Source: Singulisphaera acidiphila DSM 18658
GTDB taxonomy: Bacteria; Planctomycetota; Planctomycetia; Isosphaerales; Isosphaeraceae
DNA length: 64,000 nt
Reading direction: 5' to 3'
Assembly: GCF_000242455.2 (NCBI RefSeq)
Contig: NC_019892.1
Location: forward strand, 1,798,001 to 1,862,000
Shown: piece after piece, positions 26,600 to 34,000 of the stretch
How the letters are laid out: every line of letters begins with the position of its first letter
Position numbering within the stretch: the first letter of the stretch is position 1
Position numbers and translations under genes: made by a program
Notes under the pieces: generated by a model
Database searches by the model: none
Told to the model about the DNA's origin: nothing
Seen by the model: the letters and a program-made list of their open reading frames with translations, nothing else

Positions 26600-26678
26600 C
26601 GGTCGGGATCGTCTCGTGCTCAAGGTACAGTAAGGGGAACGGGGTCCGACGCAGATTCAGTTTATCAGGCTCAGATGC

Positions 26679-26721
26679 TCTCCGCCACGTGCAAGCACGG
26701 CCCCGGTGTGGAGCAATCGCA
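26679..26721 (+). repeat. att-like direct repeat, distal copy (recQ 3'-end remnant)
   Basis: This 43-bp segment matches 29392-29434 at 36 positions in the same orientation. On the minus strand it can be read as C-D-C-S-T-P-G-P-C-L-H-V-A-E-S-I-stop, parallel to the last codons of recQ ([15 protein letters not shown]). It marks the far end of the inserted element and probably the displaced original end of recQ. Confidence 0.6.
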
Positions 26722-26876
26722 AGGCTGATACACGGTTTCTTTTCCGCATCCATGCACTCGTTTCCCTGCCCCGATGGTTTTGGCTCACGTAACGCTCTTT
26801 ATGCGAGTCAAAACCGCACCCAGGAGAAGAGGCAGCCGTTTTAAGTTCGCCGGTGAATGGCACGGCTTCGTCTGAG

Positions 26877-27692
26877 CTATTTTTGTATAACTTCGCACAA
26901 ATTAATGACGATTGGTTGATTTGTTCCGTAGAACTTGGCGAGTTTATAAAAATGCCAAATCGATTCTGCCGAACCGCTGCACCTCGCGTAAAACCTCAAC
27001 GCCAGAGCAGTACCAAAGATTAACACGTAGCAATGATGTGCTTCGTGAAAGTCGTCGGCATGCACGATAATGTCATCGACAAGGCCAAGAGTTTTTAAAT
27101 GCTGGAACTGGCCATGCATAATGTCCGGGCTTGTTAGGCCCATGACTTTTAATAGAACTTGCTCAGAATGCTTGTGAGGTACATAAACTTTGTGAAAATA
27201 TTCATTTGTAAATTCAAGCACAGGATTTTCAATCATCCATTTGATAAATTTTGCCTCTGCTGATGTTAGCTGTGACAGTATGTTGCTGAAAATTATATTG
27301 CTGTCATCATCTCCTGTTTCTGTGCATGCTGACGCCAATAATCCCGCCCACATCACCTGGATTCCTTCTTCGTCGCTCCAACTGCCCTTGTCGATAATGT
27401 CGGCAACGACACGTGGCGGGGCATGGACTTCCTTGTTGTTATGTGTTCTCTTTGCCCGGTTTTCTGCTTCAATGATAATCCGAAGTGCGTTCTGGTTTCG
27501 CCATTCTTTGACGTGATCTTTTAGCAGGAGCCCGAATTCTTTGGCTGCTGGCAGGCAGATCCGTGACAGAAATTCCCCAGCACCTTCCACTGCTCCCTTC
27601 GTTAGAATTTTGGTAGAATCAGCGAATCCTTTCATGCCAAGTAAGTCTAGGCTTTTGTTGCTGCTCGGTGAAGAATTCTTGGATTCGCTCAC
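26877..27692 (-). CDS. Abi-alpha family protein (DUF4393), putative phage abortive-infection factor
   Basis: A 271-residue protein resembling the Abi-alpha/DUF4393 family: LPAAKEFGLLLKDHVKEWRNQN, then a conserved helix with AENRAKRTH, PPRVVADIIDKGSWSDEEGI and MWAGLLASACTE, with the spacing of the family (these are partial quotes). GTG 27692 starts one base after the TAA of the recombinase frame, so translation is coupled to it. The gene is clearly lower in GC than its surroundings and uses A/T-ending codons, which points to recent transfer. Family members have been linked to abortive phage infection; the activity here is unproven. The frame is intact. There is no signal peptide; a C-terminal hydrophobic stretch (YVLIFGTALALRFYA) could touch the membrane. 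Confidence 0.75.
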   Translation of the reverse strand: MSESKNSSPSSNKSLDLLGMKGFADSTKILTKGAVEGAGEFLSRICLPAAKEFGLLLKDHVKEWRNQNALRIIIEAENRAKRTHNNKEVHAPPRVVADIIDKGSWSDEEGIQVMWAGLLASACTETGDDDSNIIFSNILSQLTSAEAKFIKWMIENPVLEFTNEYFHKVYVPHKHSEQVLLKVMGLTSPDIMHGQFQHLKTLGLVDDIIVHADDFHEAHHCYVLIFGTALALRFYARCSGSAESIWHFYKLAKFYGTNQPIVINLCEVIQK

Positions 27693-27693
27693 G

Positions 27694-28749
27694 TTAGTTC
27701 TCGCTTGGGTAGAGGTGATCCAATCCGTGTCTTCCTTGGCTCGAAATCCGCTCGATGATATTCCGCGTCACCTTCTTCTGCCGTCGGTCGTAGAGGGCCA
27801 TGGTTCGCGGTTCCGAATGCCCGGCCAGGTATTGTACATCCTCCAGCGGTACGCCTTGTGTCAAGAGGTCCGTCACCACCGTCACCCGGAAGCTATGCGG
27901 CGACAGCCGCTCCGGCAACCCGACATCTTTCAGCCGCCGCTTGACCAGTTCACAGATGGATTTGCTGGTCATCGGGTTTCCGGTCAGTTTCCCGGTGCGC
28001 CACAACGTCGAGCGGAAGAGCGGCCGATCCGTGGCCTCTGCCGCGATGCCCGCTGTATCGAGGTAAGCCCGAATATACCCTTCCAAATCGTGCCGCACCG
28101 GGATTTCCCGGCTCTTGTCGCCTTTCTCCTGAAGCCACAGGACGAACTGTGTCCCGTCGTATTGGAAATCGCCCAGCCGCCGCCCCGGCTCGGCAGGCGG
28201 TGAATTGCATCGTGGCGAAGATTGCCCGATCACGCAGTCCGACCAGCCGCGGCGTTTCGAGCTTGACCCCTTGGCCGTCATCTAGCGCGTTCCCCAGGTT
28301 AATTGATGTCATCAGCGTGCGGCTTTGGGCCAGCGATCACGCTGGCGTCTTACCCTCAATCGTTTTATCTTTGACGCCCCTTACGGAAGCAGCCGGGTTG
28401 AGCACCACCACGTGCTGCTGCACCAGCCGGTCGAAGAAGCCGCGTAATGCCGACAGGTGCAAGTTCCGCTTGGCGGGAGAGCCGCCCAGGCCGACGAGGT
28501 ATTGGCCGAGCATGCCCGGCGTGATGGCGGGTAGCTCCACCCCCTGCCCCTCGGCCCAGGTCAGGAAGCGTTTCACTACCCGCATGTAGGCTTTCTGCGT
28601 GTGCGGGTTGTGGTGCTCGGCGTAGAAGAATTCATCCCAGGCGAAGCGTGCCGCCCCCCCCCTGCCCGCTCGACCAGCGACGGCAATATCGCCGGTCCGC
28701 AGACGGCAGGCACGCGAATCGGTGACGCTTTGACGATGTCGTTACTCAT
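27694..28749 (-). pseudogene. tyrosine recombinase (phage-type integrase), inactivated
   Basis: Reads as one integrase once three lesions are bridged. From ATG 28749: MSNDIVKASPIRVPAV up to a run of nine C (28654-28662) that shifts the frame; then the SAM-like core-binding domain (AARFAWDEFFYAEHHNPHTQ, MRVVKRFLTW) to an in-frame TGA at 28337-28339; the same frame goes on (RTLMTSINLGN, GLRDRAIFATMQFTACRAG with the first catalytic Arg) to a second shift near 28175-28190; then LQEKGDKSREIPV, HSFR, AGHSEPRT and the nucleophile Tyr in ALYDRR, ending at 27694. All catalytic residues are still recognisable, so the decay is recent. The ATG overlaps the stop of the small membrane gene upstream. Confidence 0.85.
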
Positions 28750-28955
28750 CGTCCATTACCTGTAATTACATCCTCGGACGAGTCAGATTGCACGCCTGGC
28801 ACCGTTCTCCATAGCGGATCATAAGCCACCACTGGCCGAAGGCCCCGCAATTCGGCCTCTAAACTCGCAACCTGCCTCGATCGGACGGCAAGGGCCGATG
28901 ATAACGCCGTGATGATGACCCACATCACGAGCGTACTCAGGCGGATTCGCTTCAT
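28746..28955 (-). CDS. small single-pass membrane protein
   Basis: A 69-residue protein: basic head MKRIRLST, one membrane helix (LVMWVIITALSSALAV), then a helical segment SRQVASLEAELRGLRP that may form a coiled coil, and a polar tail. I recall small proteins with a similar R-I-R-L-S-T-L start and one helix in planctomycetes; no function is known. GAAGG stands upstream of ATG 28955. Its stop overlaps the recombinase start (ATGA), so it belongs to the mini-island transcript. Confidence 0.6.
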   Translation of the reverse strand: MKRIRLSTLVMWVIITALSSALAVRSRQVASLEAELRGLRPVVAYDPLWRTVPGVQSDSSEDVITGNGR

Positions 28956-28983
28956 GGGTGCTGCCCTTCGGCATTCGGTCGCC

Positions 28984-29391
28984 TTAATCATTACTGTTAT
29001 TTTGTGCAATATGGCCCTTTTTTATCCGTGCGGAGAGTACCACGGCAGTAACGGGAAATAAAGGGGATTGTTTGCCACTAACATGCCAGTAGGCAAAAGA
29101 AATATGAATGCATTGTTTGCGTCCGGTCGCTTCTGGGTTGCTCGATGCGATGGCTCCACGCATGGCGGCGACAGTACGGCCAAACTGGTTTATAAGAATT
29201 AACGCGGGAGTATCACCGGAACCGGACAGATCATCGCCGGCGCAGGTGAGCATGCGGCCCGTCGCTTCATCGAGTGCCTCATCTGCAACAAGAACAGATG
29301 GAAAGTCTGCTTCCAAGCGGTCGGCGATTTCCTCTTGGGGTAGGGCCAGGGTCTGACCTTGGCATGTGCTACATGCCAGGGGACATCCCAT
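28984..29391 (-). CDS. uncertain frame between recQ and the island
   Basis: A frame of up to 135 residues from ATG 29391, overlapping the last 23 bases of recQ in another frame. The N-terminal part looks protein-like ([13 protein letters not shown] with three cysteines, [37 protein letters not shown]), whereas the last 40 residues look like non-coding text. It may be a degraded gene of the inserted element. No family is recognised and no clear ribosome binding site is seen. Confidence 0.3.
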   Translation of the reverse strand: MGCPLACSTCQGQTLALPQEEIADRLEADFPSVLVADEALDEATGRMLTCAGDDLSGSGDTPALILINQFGRTVAAMRGAIASSNPEATGRKQCIHISFAYWHVSGKQSPLFPVTAVVLSARIKKGHIAQNNSND

Positions 29392-30880
29392 TCTCCGCCA
29401 CTTGCAACCATGGTCCCGGCGTGCAGCGATCGCAGTGACCGCAGTCGGTCCCTTCGACGTCGTCATAGCCCAGGTAATTGACGACGTAGTCCCAGCGGCA
29501 GGTGGGGAGCTCGGCGTAGTTCAGCATCTGCTGCTGGCGGAGTCGGTCGGCCTCGTCGCGCTCGCGGTAGGCTTGGGCCATCCGGAGCAGGTCGTCGGAG
29601 GTCGTCTCCTGGTGAAGGAGTATGTGCCGGTCGTCGGCCGTCTTCTTGACGATCCCCCATTGCTTGAAGTGGGTCAGCGCCTGCTTGAGACGGGTCTTGC
29701 GGATCGGCGAGATCGCCTCGATTTCGGCGAACGTGGGGGGCTCGGGCGCGTCGGCGAGCCGTTTCAAGGCATGATGGGCGTTGATCAGGTCTTCGCCGCC
29801 AGGGTAGCGCCCGGCCTGGAAGAAGTTGTGGAGGTGCTTGTCGGAGCGGTCGTAGAGCAAGGTGCAACGCGCCGGCGAACCGTCGCGGCCTGCGCGGCCG
29901 GCCTCCTGGTAATAGGCTTCGATCGTGCTGGGGAAGTGGTGGTGGATGACGAACCGGATGTCGGGCTTGTCGATCCCCATGCCGAATGCGTTGGTGGCGA
30001 CCAGCGCCTTGAGCTCGCCACGCATGAACCGATCCTGATTCGTCACCCGTTCCGACGCCTTGAGCCGACCGTGATACGAGGCGACCTCCAAGCCGTTCTC
30101 GAGTAGGAACGTGGTGAGCTCTTCGACGGCCTTGATCGTCGCTGTGTAGATAATGCCTGTCCCCGCTGTGGCCTCGAGCTGATGAAGGAGTGCGGCACGC
30201 TTGGCGTCTTCGCCCTCCACGGCAAGGACCTCGAGCTTGAGGTTGGGCCGGTGGAACCCTGTGTGCACGACCTCGGCCTCGGGGATGTGCAACTGGCGGC
30301 GGATCTCCTCGATTGCATCGGGGGTGGCCGTGGCTGTGAGTGCCAGGACGGGGGGATGGTCCAGTTCGTCGATCAGGTCGCCAAGGATCAGGTATTCGGG
30401 CCGGAAGTCGTGGCCCCACTGGCTGACGCAATGAGCCTCATCAACCACGAACAAGTCGATCGGGGTTTGTCGAAGTGCTGCGCGGAACGCGCCGTCCGCG
30501 AGTCGCTCGGGCGTGGTGTAGACGAGTTCGATCCGCCCGGCGACCATCGCGTCGATCGCCTCTTGCTGGAGCTGAGGGCTCAGTGTGCTATTGATGGCCG
30601 TGGCCTTAATTCCCCGCTCCGTCAACGCATCGGTCTGGTCCTTCATCAACGCGATCAAAGGGCTGACGACAATCGTCGTTCCCTTCAGCGCCAGGGCAGG
30701 GAGTTGAAAGCAGAGACTCTTGCCCGATCCAGTCGGCATGATCACGATCATGTCCCGCCCGTCCATCGCGGCCTGGACGACCTGTGCCTGGCCAGGCCGG
30801 AATCGCCGGAACCCAAAGTGCTCTCTGAGTTTGCGAGTGATCGATTCGAGCCTGGTTGCTGCGTCCGAAGGCGTGCTCAT
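29369..30880 (-). CDS. recQ: RecQ family ATP-dependent DNA helicase
   Basis: A 3'-5' DNA helicase for recombination and fork repair. The 503 residues show Walker A PTGSGKS (49-55), the DEAH box (147-150) with [18 protein letters not shown], motif VI region [12 protein letters not shown], a winged-helix-like part, and a C-terminal zinc site made of one Cys in LPTCRWDY and then CGHCDRC. It ends just after the zinc site, with no HRDC domain, as in short RecQ types. The last residues ([10 protein letters not shown]) come after the repeat that borders the mini-island and were probably supplied by the inserted DNA. ATG 30880 is taken; it diverges from the glycosyltransferase gene. Confidence 0.92.
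   Translation of the reverse strand: MSTPSDAATRLESITRKLREHFGFRRFRPGQAQVVQAAMDGRDMIVIMPTGSGKSLCFQLPALALKGTTIVVSPLIALMKDQTDALTERGIKATAINSTLSPQLQQEAIDAMVAGRIELVYTTPERLADGAFRAALRQTPIDLFVVDEAHCVSQWGHDFRPEYLILGDLIDELDHPPVLALTATATPDAIEEIRRQLHIPEAEVVHTGFHRPNLKLEVLAVEGEDAKRAALLHQLEATAGTGIIYTATIKAVEELTTFLLENGLEVASYHGRLKASERVTNQDRFMRGELKALVATNAFGMGIDKPDIRFVIHHHFPSTIEAYYQEAGRAGRDGSPARCTLLYDRSDKHLHNFFQAGRYPGGEDLINAHHALKRLADAPEPPTFAEIEAISPIRKTRLKQALTHFKQWGIVKKTADDRHILLHQETTSDDLLRMAQAYRERDEADRLRQQQMLNYAELPTCRWDYVVNYLGYDDVEGTDCGHCDRCTPGPWLQVAENGMSPGM
29392..29434 (+). repeat. att-like direct repeat, recQ-proximal copy
   Basis: The copy that still forms the coding end of recQ, covering the last zinc-site residues and the following codons. 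It differs from 26679-26721 at seven of 43 positions; the first ten bases, TCTCCGCCAC, are identical in both and could hold the crossover. Confidence 0.6.
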
Positions 30881-31091
30881 CTTCCGTTTCCCCGGCCTTT
30901 TTTTTGAGTCGCGACGTGGGGAGCGTTCTCCCCATGAGTTGCCGCAGAGCAAATCTCAAGCCAAGCGTCTTCCCCCTCTTCACCGGACCCGATTTGCCGG
31001 AGCTTGCCCAGCCCGCCTTGTCGGATTTCGCGATCTGGGTTACGGTTCGCGCGTCCCGTACCTTTTCGATTCCCCGAACGAGGAGGCAGGC

Positions 31092-32321
31092 ATGGATGCC
31101 AGCGTCCGCAGTGTCTCTGCGCATACAGGCCGGCCGACGTCTTCAGGGCTGACTGGACTTCGCGTGGCCCTTGTCCACGACTGGTTGACCGGGATGCGGG
31201 GCGGGGAGAAATGCCTCGAAGTGCTCTGCCGAGCCTTCCCCGACGCGACTCTCCATACGCTCATTCATCGCCGAGGCGCTCTCAGCCCCGCGATCGAAGG
31301 GATGAGGATCCGGACCTCCCCGCTTCAGCGCGTGCCTGGCGTTTTGCGGCATTACCGCAAACTCTTGCCCCTCATGCCGCTGTCGGCCAGGAGCTGGAAG
31401 GTCGGTGAGGTGGACCTGGTCGTCAGCCTGAGCCATTGCGTGGCCAAGGCGGTGCGGCCCCCCCGAGGCGTTCCCCACGTCTGCTACTGTTTCACCCCGA
31501 TGCGTTACGCCTGGCAAGGGCGCGAGGCCTACCTTGAGGGTTGGTCGGACCGGCCGATCCGTCGGGCCCTGGCCGGCGCCATGCTCAACCGGATGCGGAC
31601 CTGGGACCGCGCTTCGGCGGCCGGGGTCTCGCACTTCGTGGCGATCTCGGAGACGGTTCGCGAGCGGATCGGGCTCTACTATCAACGCGAGAGCCAGGTC
31701 ATCTGCCCCCCGGTGGATACCGACTTCTATGCGCCCGGGGTGGAACCACGCGAGAACTTTTACCTCTGCGTCTCCGCGCTCGTTCCCTACAAACGCATCG
31801 AGCAAGCGATTCTCGCCTGCACGCGCTCGGGCCGAGAATTGGTCGTGATCGGCGAGGGGACGGAGCGAACACGATTGGAGAAAATCGCCGGGCCCGGAGT
31901 GCGGTTCCTGGGGTGGCAGCCCGATGACGTGATCCGCGACCACTATCGCCGTTGCCGCGCTTTGCTGTTCCCGGGTGAGGAAGACTTTGGGATCGTGCCG
32001 ATCGAGGCCCTCGCCTGTGGGGCTCCGGTGCTCGCCCTGGGATTGGGAGGGGTGGCCGAGACGGTCGACGACGCCGTCGGGCGGACTTATGACACGCCGA
32101 CGGCCGAGGCTCTGCTCGCGGCAATCGACGGCTGGGAGTCGGCAGGACGGCCGCACGACCCCGCGCTCGCTCGTCGCCGTGCTGAGGCGTTGGCCTTGCC
32201 GGTCTTTCGGGATCGCTTGCTCGGGCATCTGGGCGAGATCGTGAACGGTCAGCATCCCGCTCATGTCCCCCCTGCCCCGCACGTGCCGTTTGCCTCACGC
32301 GGGCAAAAAAATGTTCGGTGA
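31092..32321 (+). CDS. glycosyltransferase family 1 (GT-B)
   Basis: Transfers a sugar, probably from an NDP-sugar, onto a glycan or lipid acceptor at the cytoplasmic face. The 409 residues show the N-terminal Rossmann start LRVALVHDWLTGMRGGEKCLE, acceptor-domain text (CYCFTPMRYAW), and the C-terminal donor domain with LVPYKRIEQAI, FLGWQPDDVI and EEDFGIVPIEALACGAPVLA (the E-x7-E type motif) followed by GLGGVAETV. GAGGAGG lies five bases before ATG 31092. Similar enzymes start mannose- or galactose-containing surface polysaccharides. It stands alone, divergent from recQ. The in-frame extension upstream to 30720 is antisense to recQ and not real. Confidence 0.9.
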   Translation: MDASVRSVSAHTGRPTSSGLTGLRVALVHDWLTGMRGGEKCLEVLCRAFPDATLHTLIHRRGALSPAIEGMRIRTSPLQRVPGVLRHYRKLLPLMPLSARSWKVGEVDLVVSLSHCVAKAVRPPRGVPHVCYCFTPMRYAWQGREAYLEGWSDRPIRRALAGAMLNRMRTWDRASAAGVSHFVAISETVRERIGLYYQRESQVICPPVDTDFYAPGVEPRENFYLCVSALVPYKRIEQAILACTRSGRELVVIGEGTERTRLEKIAGPGVRFLGWQPDDVIRDHYRRCRALLFPGEEDFGIVPIEALACGAPVLALGLGGVAETVDDAVGRTYDTPTAEALLAAIDGWESAGRPHDPALARRRAEALALPVFRDRLLGHLGEIVNGQHPAHVPPAPHVPFASRGQKNVR

Positions 32322-32361
32322 AGTGGGGTGACAGGTTGGAAAGGGAGGGACAGGCCCCGTA

Positions 32362-32376
32362 GGATGGCGGCCATCC
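32362..32376 (+). terminator. short hairpin after glycosyltransferase gene
   Basis: GGATGG at 32362-32367 pairs with CCATCC at 32371-32376 around a 3-base loop, followed by CAACCTTTTA. Weak terminator candidate, 40 bp past the stop. Confidence 0.35.
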
Positions 32377-32423
32377 CAACCTTTTAGGTCGTGCAATCGA
32401 CTCCCGTCGAAGTGGCGCAACGC

Positions 32424-33923
32424 ATGAACGACTCAACTCGGATTGACCCCTACGCGTTGCCCCCGGACGCGATCCAGGAACCACCCAACTCGCTTCTCAA
32501 AGCGCTCGGGCAGATCGGCCCCGGCCTGATCCTCGCCGCGTCGATCGTCGGGACGGGCGAGCTGATCAATACGACTAGCCTCGGGGCTAAGGCGGGGTTC
32601 AGCCTCCTCTGGCTGATCCTCCTGAGCTGTCTGATCAAGGTCTTCGTTCAGGTGGAGCTCGGCCGGTACGCGATCACCCACGGCCGGACGACGCTCGCCG
32701 CCTTCGACACCTTGCCGGGCCCTCGGCTCGGGACGTCCTGGCTCTGCTGGCTCTGGCTGTTCATGATGCTGGCCACCCAGGCCCAGATCGCCGCGATGGA
32801 GGGGACCGTCGGCCAGGCGGCCCACATGGCCTTCCCCGATGCCTCACGCGCGGTGGCGAGCTTCGCCGGCCAGCTTTCGCCGGCCTTCGGTGCCTTTCTC
32901 GAGACTCGCCAGGAACACTTTTGGGCCACCCTCACCACCTTGGCGGCAGTCGTCCTGCTCCTGTCAGGAGGCTACAAACGGCTCGAACGGATCACGACGA
33001 TTCTCGTGGCCCTGGTCACGCTGTTCACGGTCGCCAGTGTCCTGATTCTCCAGTGGACCAGTTTTCGGATCAGCGTCGCGAACCTCAGGGAGGGGATGGA
33101 ACTCTCCGTCCCTCCGATGGCGATCGCCCTGGCGTTCTCGGCATTCGGGATCACCGGTGTCGGGGCTTCCGAGCTGTTCGCGTATCCTTACTGGTGCATC
33201 GAGAAAGGGTACGCCCGCGCGGTCGGTCCCCGGTCCCTTGACCAGGGCTGGGCCGAACGTGCTCGAGGTTGGACCCGAGTGATGCAGCTCGACGCCTGGT
33301 TCAGTATGGTCGTCTTCACGGTCGCCACGATCGCCTTTTACCTGCTTGGGGCGGCGGTGCTCCACCCGCAAGAGCTGGACCCCAAAGGGCCCGACATGAT
33401 CCCGACCCTGTCGCGGATGTATCTCCAGCCTCTCGAAGGAACCGCCCTGGCCGGAATGAGAAACTGGACGCGCGTCGGCTTCCTGCTCGGTGCCTGGGCC
33501 GTCCTCTTCAAGACGCTCTATGTGGCGACGGCCGCCAACAGTCGGCTGACTGCTGACTTCCTGGATCTCAGCGGCGTCTGGCGGCAGGAGGGGGTCGCCG
33601 CGCGCGACCGTACGGTCCGCGCGTTCTGCATCATCTACCCAATCCTGGCTCTCGGCCTCTATTTCGCGTTTCGAGAACCCCAGGGATTGATTAAAATTGG
33701 GGGGATCGCGCAAAGCTTGCTGCTTCCGTTGATTGCTGGTGCTACGCTCTATTTGAAGCAGCGCGACGCCGACCGCCGGGTCGCTGCCTCGTTCTTCAGC
33801 GACATCCTGACCTGGATCGCTTTCTTCGCAATCTCGGCTGTGGCGATGTACAGCACCTACATTCTCCTCAAGAGTTTCGACTACACTGGGGTGCAGAAGC
33901 TTCTCCCTTTCTCGATCGGCTAA
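32424..33923 (+). CDS. Nramp-related membrane transporter
   Basis: A 499-residue inner-membrane protein with about 11 hydrophobic helices, similar in plan to Nramp divalent-metal transporters (LeuT fold). The unwound first helix, where Nramp proteins have the metal-binding D-P-G-N, reads ASIVGTGELINT here, and no M-P-H is seen in the sixth helix region (FGITGVGASELFAYPY). So it belongs to a divergent Nramp-like branch whose substrate need not be Mn or Fe. ATG 32424 is chosen over an upstream GTG at 32391. It precedes the MMPL-type exporter by 77 bp on the same strand. Confidence 0.75.
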   Translation: MNDSTRIDPYALPPDAIQEPPNSLLKALGQIGPGLILAASIVGTGELINTTSLGAKAGFSLLWLILLSCLIKVFVQVELGRYAITHGRTTLAAFDTLPGPRLGTSWLCWLWLFMMLATQAQIAAMEGTVGQAAHMAFPDASRAVASFAGQLSPAFGAFLETRQEHFWATLTTLAAVVLLLSGGYKRLERITTILVALVTLFTVASVLILQWTSFRISVANLREGMELSVPPMAIALAFSAFGITGVGASELFAYPYWCIEKGYARAVGPRSLDQGWAERARGWTRVMQLDAWFSMVVFTVATIAFYLLGAAVLHPQELDPKGPDMIPTLSRMYLQPLEGTALAGMRNWTRVGFLLGAWAVLFKTLYVATAANSRLTADFLDLSGVWRQEGVAARDRTVRAFCIIYPILALGLYFAFREPQGLIKIGGIAQSLLLPLIAGATLYLKQRDADRRVAASFFSDILTWIAFFAISAVAMYSTYILLKSFDYTGVQKLLPFSIG

Positions 33924-34000
33924 TCGAGGACCTCAAGGGGAGGTGTCGCAGGGATGCGACTGGCTCAGCCTCCTATTTGGCCCGAGAGATCTGATTCGCC

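Larger units (their letters stand above)
26679..29434 (-). mobile_element. mini genomic island at the 3' end of recQ
   Basis: A 2.7-kb segment bounded by the two diverged recQ-end repeats. It holds, leftward, an uncertain frame, a small membrane protein, a tyrosine recombinase pseudogene and an Abi-alpha gene. Part of it is visibly AT-rich compared with both sides. Integration at the 3' end of a gene with regeneration of that end, and a recombinase near one border, is the standard plan of integrative elements. The recombinase is dead, so the island should be fixed. The repeats are not identical, so the border claim is inference. Confidence 0.6.
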
